This document shows positions 23,946 to 34,081 of a stretch of DNA of 47,367 nucleotides, piece after piece. Made by a program: the position numbers and the translations under genes. The DNA lies in contig JANDLV010000031.1 of NCBI GenBank assembly GCA_024330185.1, positions 1 through 47,367 of the forward strand, given 5' to 3'. This DNA is from Candidatus Siliceabacter maunaloa. Lineage in GTDB: Bacteria > Actinomycetota > Thermoleophilia > Solirubrobacterales > Solirubrobacteraceae. Each line of letters opens with the position of its first letter. Position 1 is the first letter of the stretch. The notes beneath the pieces were generated by a model. It searched no databases and was not told where the DNA came from. It worked only from the letters and a program-made list of their open reading frames with translations.

Positions 23946-24705
23946 TCCCGCGGACCACGCGCGGGCGCTGACCTTCGAGCGGGCGTCCGTGGCGGGGGTG
24001 GTCGCCCGCGTCGAGGATCTGGGCTGGGGCACCGCCTACCTCGAGCCCGCGCTGCCGCTGGTCTACGACGAGAACTTCGTCTGGGCCCACGCCGCGGGCC
24101 TGGACGCGGGCGAGGCCATGCGCGCCGCCGATCGCGTGCTCGCACCCCTGGCACACCGGCGCATCATCATCGACGACGAGTCCACGTGGCGCGCGGCGAG
24201 CCCCCGCTTCGCGCGCGCGGGCTGGCGCTGGGAGACCGAGACCGTCATGGTCCACCGGGCGGCACCCGACCGCCCCGAGCCGGCGGTCGCCGTGGAGGAG
24301 GGCACGCTGGCCGACATCCTCCCTGCCGTGGAGGCCTACATCGCCTCCGAGCCCTGGGGGCGCCATTCGCGGACGCAGGCCGAGCTGCTCGAGCATCACC
24401 GGCGCACCACAGCGGCCATGGAGCTGGAGCGCACCTTCCTGGTGCGCGGCGACGGTGCGGCGGTGGCCTACTGCAAGCTGTGGCGGCGCGGCGCTGTCGC
24501 CCAGGTCGAGGACGTCGTCGTGCTCCCCGGCGCGCGCGGGCGCGGCTTCGGGCGCGCGGTGGTCACCGCCGCCGTGGCCGCGGCGCGCACGATGGAGCTC
24601 GAGCTGCTGTTCATCGTCGCCGACGATGACGACTGGCCCAAGGAGCTCTACGCGAAGCTGGGCTTCCGCCCCGTAGGCCGCCTGCGCATCTTCGACAGGC
24701 GTTGA
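23920..24705 (+). CDS. GNAT-family acetyltransferase
   Basis: 261 aa. A degenerate N-terminal half (residues 15-125) precedes a complete GNAT fold. The acetyl-CoA loop is VVVLPGARGRGFGRAVV near residues 200-216 (R/Q-x-x-G-x-G/A pattern), and ELYAKLGFRPVGRL is the last helix-strand. The GTG start overlaps the upstream gene by 26 bases, suggesting coupling. Substrate cannot be told from sequence. Confidence 0.85.
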   Translation: MPGPATTADPADHARALTFERASVAGVVARVEDLGWGTAYLEPALPLVYDENFVWAHAAGLDAGEAMRAADRVLAPLAHRRIIIDDESTWRAASPRFARAGWRWETETVMVHRAAPDRPEPAVAVEEGTLADILPAVEAYIASEPWGRHSRTQAELLEHHRRTTAAMELERTFLVRGDGAAVAYCKLWRRGAVAQVEDVVVLPGARGRGFGRAVVTAAVAAARTMELELLFIVADDDDWPKELYAKLGFRPVGRLRIFDRR

Positions 24706-24724
24706 GCGTGCCCTCGTCGCACGC

Positions 24725-25051
24725 TCAACCCGCTGACAGCCTCCGCCCTCCGGCGTAGTCGGTGGCCTCCCGGACGTAGCGGTGGAAGGCGGCGTCGGCG
24801 ACGGTGCGCTGGTCCCACGCCCAGGGGGCTCCGGGGGCCACGGAGACCGCAAGGTCGAGCGTCCAGCCCGTGCCCTGGTCGTAGAGGTCGACCAGCTCGT
24901 CGACGGTGAACGCGCCGCCGAGGCGGCGACGCAGCTGGGCGACGACAGCGTCGATGACCGCATCGACCGCCGGGCGCTCGTCGGGGTTCGCGCCGGCCGC
25001 GCGGCGCTCCCCCTCGCGCCACTGCTGGAGGGCGGCCTCGAAGCGGTCCAC
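24725..25051 (-). CDS. Conserved hypothetical protein downstream of ftsB
   Basis: 108 aa, mostly helical: RFEAALQQWREGERR at the start, FTVDELVDLYDQGTGW in the middle and the closing YVREATDYAGGRR. No catalytic motif is seen. It is the last gene of the minus-strand eno-ftsB block, 24 bases after ftsB, and ends convergently with the acetyltransferase gene. Confidence 0.65.
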   Translation of the reverse strand: MDRFEAALQQWREGERRAAGANPDERPAVDAVIDAVVAQLRRRLGGAFTVDELVDLYDQGTGWTLDLAVSVAPGAPWAWDQRTVADAAFHRYVREATDYAGGRRLSAG

Positions 25052-25075
25052 GCCGCCCGAGACTAGCGCCGGCCC

Positions 25076-25378
25076 TCAGTCGGGCAGGCCCTCGATGACG
25101 AAGCCCCGCTCGCCGGGCCCCACCATGCCCATCGCGCGGGCCTCGCGCTCCAGGGCGGCGGGGTCGCGCAGCTCGTCGCGGCGCGCGGCGAGGCGCTCGT
25201 TGGCGGCCTCCAACTCGGCGACGCGCTCCGTGCGCTCCCCCGCCTCGCGCCACGTGGTCACCAGCGAGGCGGCGGGGCCGATGGCCAGCCAGACCAGGCC
25301 GGCCAGTACGAACAGCAGGGCGAGGCGGGCGATGCGATCCCAGCGGATCTGCGGCGGCGGGGTGGGGCTCGATGCCAT
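25076..25378 (-). CDS. ftsB: Septum formation initiator, FtsB/DivIC family
   Basis: 100 aa. One membrane helix (ARLALLFVLAGLVWLAIGPA, residues 17-36) followed by a coiled coil (ERTERVAELEAANERLAARR) and the short PAALEREARAMGMVGPGE motif typical of the family. FtsB/DivIC joins FtsL and FtsQ in the division complex. Position right after enolase is the conserved Gram-positive arrangement. The inner ATG is chosen because the helix follows quickly. Confidence 0.85.
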   Translation of the reverse strand: MASSPTPPPQIRWDRIARLALLFVLAGLVWLAIGPAASLVTTWREAGERTERVAELEAANERLAARRDELRDPAALEREARAMGMVGPGERGFVIEGLPD

Positions 25379-25418
25379 GGCGCCCCGTTCGCCGCGTGTC
25401 CGCATGCTCCTGCGCGCC

Positions 25419-25461
25419 GGGTGCCGAAGGCGGCCAACGTTCGACCGTCGGAGGCGGGCCC
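25419..25461 (+). repeat. Dispersed palindromic repeat, copy 3
   Basis: GGGTGCCGAAGGCGG followed after a diverged centre by GTCGGAGGCGGGCCC. Lies between eno and ftsB. Confidence 0.7.
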
Positions 25462-25474
25462 GGGCGGTCCTGGA

Positions 25475-27516
<2,042 letters not shown>

Positions 27517-27593
27517 GGCCGCCCCATCCTATGGGGCCCCCTGCCGGCGACGCCGGCAGGGGGACAGGGGACGGCCGTGAGCGGTCAGGTGAG

Positions 27594-28913
27594 CTACTCG
27601 CCCTGCGGCGGGGCACCGCCCTGCGGGGGCACGGGCACCTGCTGCGGCGCGCCGCCACCCTGCGGAGGCACGGGCACCTGCTGCGGCGCACCACCCGGCG
27701 GCACCTGCTGCGGCGCGCCGCCCGGCGGCACCTGCTGCGGCGCGCCGCCCGGCGGGACCTGCTGGTTGGGCACGCCGCCCGGCGGCGCTTCCTCGCCCTC
27801 GGGCTGCTCCGGGGCGTTGGAGCAGGTCTCGACGATGAACTCGGCACGGCAGTCCGTGCGCTCGGTCCAGCGCTCGGTGTACTCCTCGACGAAGCCCTCG
27901 AGGGCCTCCTGCTGGCGCTGGCCGCTGAGAAGCTGGCGGATCTGGTCGGCCGCCTCCTCGACGGTCTGCTGCTTGGCGGGGACGATGCGCTGCACCTGGA
28001 AGACGTAGAAGCCGAACTGCGACTCCACCGGCCCGGTCAGCTCGCCCTCCTCGGTGGAGAACACCGCCTCGGCCAGTGCAGGCTCCAGGCCGCCCTGACG
28101 GGTCGCGCCGGTGAGCACGCCGCCCTCGGCGGCGGTCTGCTCGTCGATGGAGAACTCCTCGGCCACGTCGGTCCACGACTCGCCCGACTCAAGCGCCTCC
28201 TTGGCCTCCTGCGCTTCGTCCTCCTCCTCGGTCAGCACGAGGCGCAGGTCGCGCGTCTCGGGCGTGGCGAACTGCTGCTGGTTCTCCCGGTAGTACTGGC
28301 GTATGTCGTCTTCGCTGATCTGCTCGGGGTTGGTGCCCTCGGTCACCTTCTCGATCAGCTTCTGCTGCAGGAGGCTGAGGCGCACGCGCATGCGCAGGTC
28401 GTCCTCGCTGTAGCCGTACTGCTCGAGGAAAGCGCGGTACTCCTCCTCGGCCTCGAAGGAGGCTTCGCGCTCCTCGGCGAAGCGGGCGTTGACCTCCTCG
28501 GCGGATACCTCCACATCCTGCTCCTCCGCCTCGCCCTCGATCCACGAGGCGGTGATGAGGAACTGCAGGACCTCGTCGCGCAGCGCGTCGTACTCCTGCT
28601 TGCAGGTCTGGCGCAGCTCGTCTTCGGACGGCGCCTCCTGGCCCTCGGCCGGCTCGGGTGTCACCTCGCGGCGCGCCTGGACGCACTCGGCGAAGTCGGG
28701 CGGCCGCGGGACGGGGCTCGCCCCCTCGGCGCCCGGCGGCTGCAGGGAGGCCGCGGCGATCTGGACCCAGCGATCGAACTGCTCGCGGGTGATCGGCCCC
28801 TCGTCGTCGACGGCGGCGACCGAGTTGCCGGGCACGGCGTTGCCGCATGCGGCCAGGGCGATCGCGGTGAGTGCGACGGCCACTGCGGGTAGGAGAAGTC
28901 GGATTGCGCTCAT
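27594..28913 (-). CDS. SurA/PrsA-type peptidyl-prolyl isomerase lipoprotein
   Basis: 439 aa. Signal peptide with lipobox (TAIALAACG, Cys 23), a chaperone-type helical N-domain (residues 30-250) and a parvulin domain near 260-355: ETRDLRLVLTEEEDEA, TAAEGGVLTGATRQGG, LEPALAEAVFSTEEGELTGP, VESQFGFYVFQV. It folds exported proteins at the outer face of the membrane. The C-terminal 70 residues are Pro/Gln/Gly repeats (QQVPPGGAP). The inner ATG is chosen because the signal peptide begins there. In the conserved position next to mazG and mfd. Confidence 0.88.
   Translation of the reverse strand: MSAIRLLLPAVAVALTAIALAACGNAVPGNSVAAVDDEGPITREQFDRWVQIAAASLQPPGAEGASPVPRPPDFAECVQARREVTPEPAEGQEAPSEDELRQTCKQEYDALRDEVLQFLITASWIEGEAEEQDVEVSAEEVNARFAEEREASFEAEEEYRAFLEQYGYSEDDLRMRVRLSLLQQKLIEKVTEGTNPEQISEDDIRQYYRENQQQFATPETRDLRLVLTEEEDEAQEAKEALESGESWTDVAEEFSIDEQTAAEGGVLTGATRQGGLEPALAEAVFSTEEGELTGPVESQFGFYVFQVQRIVPAKQQTVEEAADQIRQLLSGQRQQEALEGFVEEYTERWTERTDCRAEFIVETCSNAPEQPEGEEAPPGGVPNQQVPPGGAPQQVPPGGAPQQVPPGGAPQQVPVPPQGGGAPQQVPVPPQGGAPPQGE
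27605..27780. repeat. Pro-Gly-Gln repeat region in the isomerase gene
   Basis: Several in-frame copies of a roughly 27-bp unit sharing GGCACCTGCTGCGGCGC; peptide unit QQVPPGGAP with two longer QQVPVPPQGG variants. Confidence 0.8.
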
Positions 28914-29053
28914 GTCCGGGCGAGGGTAGCGACTGCCCGGCGCGGGAGCCCCCTTCCTGGCCGTCTTCAACAAGCCTTCACGCGCGCTAACAGACAGGAG
29001 ACCGGCTTCGCCTTCGGTCGCCGGAACCGCCGACCTCCGGCGACGTCTGACTC

Positions 29054-32000
29054 TCAGGCCGCTTCGCGCGTCGCCGCCAGCAGGGCGTCGGCGGCTCGGA
29101 CGACCGCCGGGAAGCGCTGCTGGGGGTCCTCGGGCACGCGCAGGGAGAACTGGCTGCGCCCCGATTCGTACAGGGAGCCCGGCAGCTCGTCGTGCAGGGC
29201 CCGCGCCCGTCGCGCGTCCAGCTCGATCGGCGTCACGGCCAGGCGACCCTGGCGGAAGGTGACGGTCCGTGCGCCGGCCTGGCCGAGCTTGATGCGCGCC
29301 TGCTGGAGGGAGAGCAGGTTGGCCAGTGGCTCGGGCACCGGACCGAAGCGATCCTCGAGCTCCTCGCGCAGCATGCCCAGCTCGGCCACCTCGACCGCCG
29401 CGGCGATGCGACGGTGCACGTCGATCTTGGCCTGCTCGTAGGGGATGTAGTCGGCGGGCACGTAGGCGTCGACGTTGACGTCCAGGCGCACCGGCTCGGG
29501 GGCGTCGCCGTCGGCGCCCGCGTCGACTCCGCCCATCTCGGCCACCGCGTCGTCGAGCATCTGCAGGTAGAGCTCGAAGCCCAGGGCGGCGACGTGGCCT
29601 GACTGCTCGTCGCCCAGCAGCGAGCCCGCGCCACGCAGCTCGAGGTCGCGCATGGCGACCTTGAAGCCCGCGCCCAGCTCGGTGTAGTCGCTCAGGGCGC
29701 TCAGCCGCTGGGCGGCCTCCGGGGTCAGCGCGGCCGCGCTGGGATAGAGGAGGTAGGCGTAACCGCGTTCACGTGAGCGGCCCACCCTCCCGCGGATCTG
29801 GTAGAGCTGGGCCAGGCCGAAGCGATCGGCGGCGTCGATGACCAGCGTGTTGGCCGAGGGGATGTCGATGCCCGACTCGATGATGCTCGTGGCCACCAGC
29901 ACGTCGGCCTCGCCGCGCAGGAAGGCCAGCATGCGCGCCTCCAGCTCGGTCTCGTCGAGCTGACCGTGGGCGACCTCGAAGCGCACGCCGGGCAGCAGGC
30001 CGCGCAGGCGCTGCGCGGTCTCGTCGATGGTCTCCACCCGGTTGTGCAGGAAGAAGGCCTGGCCTCCACGCTTCTTCTCCCGCTCCAGCGCCTGGCGGAC
30101 GAGCTCCTCGTCGTACTCGCCCACGTAGGTCTTGACCGGCCGGCGGCCCTCCGGCGGGGTCTCGATGACCGAGATGTCGCGCACCCCGGCCAGCGACATC
30201 TGCAGCGTGCGCGGGATGGGCGTCGCGCTCATGGAGATCACGTCGACCTTGAGCTTGAGCTGGCGCAGCAGCTCCTTCTGCTTGACGCCGAAGCGCTGCT
30301 CCTCGTCGACCACGATCAGGCCCAGGTCCTTGGCGCGCACGTCGCGCGACAGCAATCGGTGGGTGCCCACGAGCACGTCGACCTCGCCGCGGCCGAAGGC
30401 CCCGATGGCCGCGCGCTGCTCGGCGGTGCTGCGAAAACGGCTGACGTGCTCCACACGGAAGGGCCAGTCGGCCAGGCGCTCGGCGAAGGTGCCGAAGTGC
30501 TGCTGGGCGAGGATGGTGGTGGGAACGAGCATGAGCACCTGCTTGCCGGAGGCTGCGCACTTGAATGCTGCCCGGAGAGCGACCTCCGTCTTGCCGTAGC
30601 CGACGTCGCCGCACACGAGGCGGTCCATGGGACGCGAGGACTCCATGTCGGCCTTGACCAGCTCGATGGCCTCGAGCTGGTCGGCGGTCTCGGTGTAGGG
30701 GAAGCGCTCCTCGAAGTCGCGCTGCCAGTCGCCGTCGGGCTCGGAGGCGGTGCCGGGGCGCCGCTTGCGCTCGGCGTAGAGGTTGAGCAGCTCGCCGGCC
30801 ATCTCCTGGGCCGAGCGCCGGGCGCGGGCCTTCATGGTCTCCCAGCTCTTGCCGCCCAGCTTGCTCAGCGGCGGGTGCGAGCCGCCGGCGCCGACGTAGC
30901 GGCTGATCTTGGCCAGCTGCTCGACGGGCATGTAGACCTTGTCCGAGCCCTGGAACTCGAGCTGGAGGTAGTCGCGCGTGACCCCGGCCACGGTGCGGGT
31001 GTCAAAGCCGGCGAAGCGCGCGATGCCGTGGTCCTCGTGGACGATGATGTCCTGCGTGCGCAGGTCGGCGAAGGAGCGCAGCGCGCCCCGGCGCCGCGGG
31101 CCCACCCCGTCCTGTGAGCGCTCGGCGCGCCGGCGACGGAAGAGCCGGTGCTCGGGGATGACCGCGAGCTTCAGCCCGCCGGCGACGAAGCCGTCGCGCA
31201 GGGAGGCGTTGGCGAAGCGCACGCGGCCGTCGACGGCGTGGCCGTCGTCCCCGTCGCCCAGCCACGAGGCCTTCAGGCGGGCGAGGTTGTAGGAAGCGCG
31301 GTCGCCCTCCCCCCTGCGCGGCCAGGCCACCACGGTGCGATAGCCGCCGCGCACGAGCTTCTCCAGCTCGGGCTCGGCCTCCTTGAGGGAGCGGGCCGCG
31401 GTGTCGGCGGCCTGCGCGCGGAACTCCAGCGGCTGATCACCGGCGATGGCGCTCAGGCGCACGGCGGCGCGGGCCTCGAGCGCTGCGGAGATCTCCTGCG
31501 GGGCCACGTAGAGGTGATGGGCGTCGACGTCGTGGAAGGCGGCGCAGACGTCCTGCCAGTGGTCGCGCAACGCGGACTCGACCTCCTCCTCGGCGGCGAG
31601 GATCACCGCGGCGTCGCCGGCCAGGTCGAGGAAGGCCCCGAAGCGGTCCACGGGTAGCAGATCGGCGATGTCGGGGCGGTCCTCGTCCGTGGCCGCGATC
31701 TCCGCGAGCTCACGGTGCTCCGGGGCCAGCTCGGCCGCCGGGGCGATCTCGACCGCCTGCGCGTCGCCCAGCGAGCGCTGGGTGAAGGTGGAGAACCAGC
31801 GCAGCGACTCGATCTCGATGTCGAACAGCTCGACGCGCACCGCGCGCTCCTCGGTGGCCGGGTAGACGTCGACGATCCCGCCGCGCACCGCGAACTGCCC
31901 GCGGTCGGAGACCTGCTCGACGCGGTCGTAGCCCGCCCTGACCAGGTCGGCCGAGAGCTCCTGTAGATCGACCAGGTCGCCCACGGCCAGGCGCAGGCCG

Positions 32001-32497
32001 TGGGGGCGCAGCTCGGGATCAGGCACCTTCTCGCTGAGGGCCACGGCCGAGACCACGACCACGGGCGGCTCGCCCGCCGCCCCCGGGTGGTCAAGCAGCG
32101 CGTCGAGCGCGGCCATGCGCAGGCCCACGAGGTGCGGTGGCGGCGCGAGGTGGGACTCGTAGGCCACGCCGCGCCCGGGGTAGAAGCGCACCGGCCGGGG
32201 CGCCAGCCACGCGCCCATGTCGGCGGCCAGGTCACGAGCCTGGCGGTCGTCCCCCGCGACGATGACGGCCGGCCTGTCGGCGCGGGGGTGGCGAGGGCGG
32301 CCGTGCCCCACGCCGTCCCGAAGGCCGTAATGGCCGCCCGAGGCGGGCCCCCTGTCTTCTTCAGGAGCCCCGTCGACCAGCGCGGCCAGCAGGTAGGGGC
32401 GCAGGCTGGCCGAGACGAAGGCGCGGCCTCCGTCGCGGGCGAGCGACGCTCCCTGGGGCGAGGCTTCGAGGTGGGCGAGGAGGGGACGCAGCGACAT
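29054..32497 (-). CDS. mfd: Transcription-repair coupling factor Mfd
   Basis: 1147 aa. UvrB-homology region at the N-terminus (VRFYPGRGVAYESHLAPPPH), RNA polymerase-interacting domain (EDHGIARFAGFDTRTVAG), then the SF2 motor: GDVGYGKTEVALRAAFK (Walker A), TTILAQQHFGTF, VVDEEQRFG (DEEQ box), SMSATPIPRTL and a C-terminal TRCF domain. Removes stalled RNA polymerase and recruits UvrA. Near residue 45-75 an extra stretch (DGAPEEDRGPASGGHYGLRD and on) separates two conserved N-terminal strands; it is encoded by copy 4 of the dispersed repeat and its flank. Confidence 0.96.
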   Translation of the reverse strand: MSLRPLLAHLEASPQGASLARDGGRAFVSASLRPYLLAALVDGAPEEDRGPASGGHYGLRDGVGHGRPRHPRADRPAVIVAGDDRQARDLAADMGAWLAPRPVRFYPGRGVAYESHLAPPPHLVGLRMAALDALLDHPGAAGEPPVVVVSAVALSEKVPDPELRPHGLRLAVGDLVDLQELSADLVRAGYDRVEQVSDRGQFAVRGGIVDVYPATEERAVRVELFDIEIESLRWFSTFTQRSLGDAQAVEIAPAAELAPEHRELAEIAATDEDRPDIADLLPVDRFGAFLDLAGDAAVILAAEEEVESALRDHWQDVCAAFHDVDAHHLYVAPQEISAALEARAAVRLSAIAGDQPLEFRAQAADTAARSLKEAEPELEKLVRGGYRTVVAWPRRGEGDRASYNLARLKASWLGDGDDGHAVDGRVRFANASLRDGFVAGGLKLAVIPEHRLFRRRRAERSQDGVGPRRRGALRSFADLRTQDIIVHEDHGIARFAGFDTRTVAGVTRDYLQLEFQGSDKVYMPVEQLAKISRYVGAGGSHPPLSKLGGKSWETMKARARRSAQEMAGELLNLYAERKRRPGTASEPDGDWQRDFEERFPYTETADQLEAIELVKADMESSRPMDRLVCGDVGYGKTEVALRAAFKCAASGKQVLMLVPTTILAQQHFGTFAERLADWPFRVEHVSRFRSTAEQRAAIGAFGRGEVDVLVGTHRLLSRDVRAKDLGLIVVDEEQRFGVKQKELLRQLKLKVDVISMSATPIPRTLQMSLAGVRDISVIETPPEGRRPVKTYVGEYDEELVRQALEREKKRGGQAFFLHNRVETIDETAQRLRGLLPGVRFEVAHGQLDETELEARMLAFLRGEADVLVATSIIESGIDIPSANTLVIDAADRFGLAQLYQIRGRVGRSRERGYAYLLYPSAAALTPEAAQRLSALSDYTELGAGFKVAMRDLELRGAGSLLGDEQSGHVAALGFELYLQMLDDAVAEMGGVDAGADGDAPEPVRLDVNVDAYVPADYIPYEQAKIDVHRRIAAAVEVAELGMLREELEDRFGPVPEPLANLLSLQQARIKLGQAGARTVTFRQGRLAVTPIELDARRARALHDELPGSLYESGRSQFSLRVPEDPQQRFPAVVRAADALLAATREAA
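32315..32352 (+). repeat. Dispersed palindromic repeat, copy 4 (inside mfd)
   Basis: GTCCCGAAGGC, then GGCCGCCCGAGGCGGGCCCC; same orientation as the other three copies. Read on the minus strand it encodes GPASGGHYGLRD without breaking the mfd frame. Confidence 0.75.
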
Positions 32498-32533
32498 GGG
32501 GCGGCCGGGCAGTGTAGGGCCGCCCGAGCGGGC

Positions 32534-33127
32534 TCAGCCGTCCTCGCCCGCCACCATCGCCTCGGCGGCGTCGGCGGCGCGGGCGATGAGCGCCGCGACC
32601 TCGTCGCGTGGCTCGTCGAACGTGCGCAGCACGTAGCCGGCCACGATCTCGGGGTCGGTGGAGTCGGGGCGCCCCACACCGATCCGCACGCGCGCGAAGC
32701 CGGGGTCGCCGAGGTGCGCCCGCAGCGACTTGAGCCCGTTGTGGCCGGCCAGGCCGCCGCCGACCCGGGTGCGCACCTGGCCGAAGGGCAGGTCGATCTC
32801 GTCGTGGAGGACCAGCACGCGGTCGAGGCCGACCTTGTGGGCCCCGCGGGCCGGGCCCGCGGAGCGTCCGGCCTCGTTCATGTAGGTCTGGGGCAGCAGG
32901 AGCGCGACGCGGGGGCCGCCGATCCCGGCGCGCCCCTCGCTCAGCTCGCCCTGGTAGAGCGTGGCGGGCCGCCCGAGGTCCCAGCGCCGGGCGAGCGTGC
33001 GGGCGACCTCGAACCCGACGTTGTGGCGGGTGCCCTCGTAGCGCCGCCCGGGGTTGCCCAGCCCGACGACGAGCCAGTCGGCGGGCGTGGTGGGGCCACC
33101 GGCGCCGCGGCGGCGGGGCAGCCGCAC
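32534..33127 (-). CDS. pth: Peptidyl-tRNA hydrolase
   Basis: 197 aa, GTG start. VVGLGNPGRRYEGTRHNVGF holds the substrate Asn and catalytic His; LLPQTYMNEAG, VLHDEIDLPFG with the catalytic Asp, and GGGLAGHNGLKSLRAHLG complete the site. Recycles peptidyl-tRNA dropped by ribosomes. In the conserved rplY-pth-mfd order. A 15-residue N-terminal extension precedes the usual start. Confidence 0.95.
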   Translation of the reverse strand: MRLPRRRGAGGPTTPADWLVVGLGNPGRRYEGTRHNVGFEVARTLARRWDLGRPATLYQGELSEGRAGIGGPRVALLLPQTYMNEAGRSAGPARGAHKVGLDRVLVLHDEIDLPFGQVRTRVGGGLAGHNGLKSLRAHLGDPGFARVRIGVGRPDSTDPEIVAGYVLRTFDEPRDEVAALIARAADAAEAMVAGEDG

Positions 33128-33148
33128 GGCCGGCCCGGCTAGTGGTGC

Positions 33149-33169
33149 GACCGGCGACGTTCGCCGGTC
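33149..33169. repeat. Hairpin upstream of pth
   Basis: Perfect 9-bp inverted repeat GACCGGCGA / TCGCCGGTC with a 3-base loop. Part of its sequence reappears inverted at 33278-33291. Lies 22 bases before the pth start. Confidence 0.7.
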
Positions 33170-33324
33170 AGCGGCGCCGCCATCGTCGTGGCTGGCGAGG
33201 ACGCAGGACGCAGCCTGTGCCGTGGCACTGGCAAGTCCGAGGACGACGCCAGGCGCGGCGAGGGCAAGCCGCTACCAGCGAACGTCGCCGGGCGCGCCAC
33301 TGACTCCGCCCGCGGCACGGCGGG

Positions 33325-34038
33325 CTACTCCGTGCCGTCCTGCGTGGGCACCTCGCCGGCGCCCGCGTCGGCCTCGGAGCCCTCGAGCTCGCCGGCGCCC
33401 TCGCCGACGCGCTCGGTCTCGGCCTCGATCTCCTCCTCCTCGGCGTCCGCGTCCACGGTGGGCGGCGCGAGGTTGGCGATGACCGTCTCCTCGAGGTCGT
33501 CGAGCAGCTCGATGCCATTGGGCGGGCGCACCGCGGCCAGGGTCAGCGACTCGTTCATCTCCAGGCCGGAGACGTCGTGCACGATGGACTCGGGGATGTC
33601 GCCGGGAAACGCCTCGACGTTGAGCTCGTGCGTGACCTGGTCGAGCACGCCGCCCTGGATCACGCCGGGCGACTCGTCGCCGCCCTGCAGCTCGAGGAGG
33701 ACCACGGCATGGATCTTGACGTCCAGGCGCACCCGCAGGAGATCGATGTGTCGGGTGTCGCCGCGCACGACGTCGTGCTGGGCGTCCTTGAGCACGGCGG
33801 GCTGAGTCTGGCCGTTCATCGCGAGATCGAGCACCGCGCCGCGGGCGGCCAGCGCGTGGCGTAGCAGGCGCTCGTCGACCTGGAAGGAGACGGGCTCGTC
33901 ACCGCCGCCGTAGAGCACGCCGGGCACCACGCCCTGGCGGCGCAGGCGGCGCACGGCGCGCGATCCCCCTGCGGTGTCGCGGGGCTGCAGCTCGAGCTTG
34001 GTGGCGGTGGAGGTGGAGGTGGAGGTGGAGGTGCTCAT
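33325..34038 (-). CDS. rplY: 50S ribosomal protein L25/Ctc (long form)
   Basis: 237 aa: an L25 beta-barrel (residues 12-105; GSRAVRRLRRQGVVPGVLYG) that binds 5S rRNA, a TL5/Ctc C-terminal domain (105-190; FPGDIPESIVHDVSGLEMNE) and an acidic tail. The first residues are STSTSTSTST, encoded by hexamer repeats. In the conserved prs-ctc-pth order, although here accessory DNA separates it from prs. Confidence 0.93.
   Translation of the reverse strand: MSTSTSTSTSTATKLELQPRDTAGGSRAVRRLRRQGVVPGVLYGGGDEPVSFQVDERLLRHALAARGAVLDLAMNGQTQPAVLKDAQHDVVRGDTRHIDLLRVRLDVKIHAVVLLELQGGDESPGVIQGGVLDQVTHELNVEAFPGDIPESIVHDVSGLEMNESLTLAAVRPPNGIELLDDLEETVIANLAPPTVDADAEEEEIEAETERVGEGAGELEGSEADAGAGEVPTQDGTE
34003..34032. 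repeat. Hexamer repeat at the rplY start
   Basis: One GGCGGT and four GGAGGT units on the plus strand. In the mRNA this reads ACCUCC four times just after AUGAGC. ACCUCC is the anti-Shine-Dalgarno core of 16S rRNA. Confidence 0.9.
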
Positions 34039-34081
34039 GGCCGACGCGGGAGGGTAGCGCCTCGGGCGCGGGGGAGCGGGG

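Noticed and set aside
28981-29040. Fifth copy of the dispersed repeat
   Set aside because: Shares only CCGAAGGCGAA on the other strand and lacks the second half; more likely a simple hairpin after mfd.
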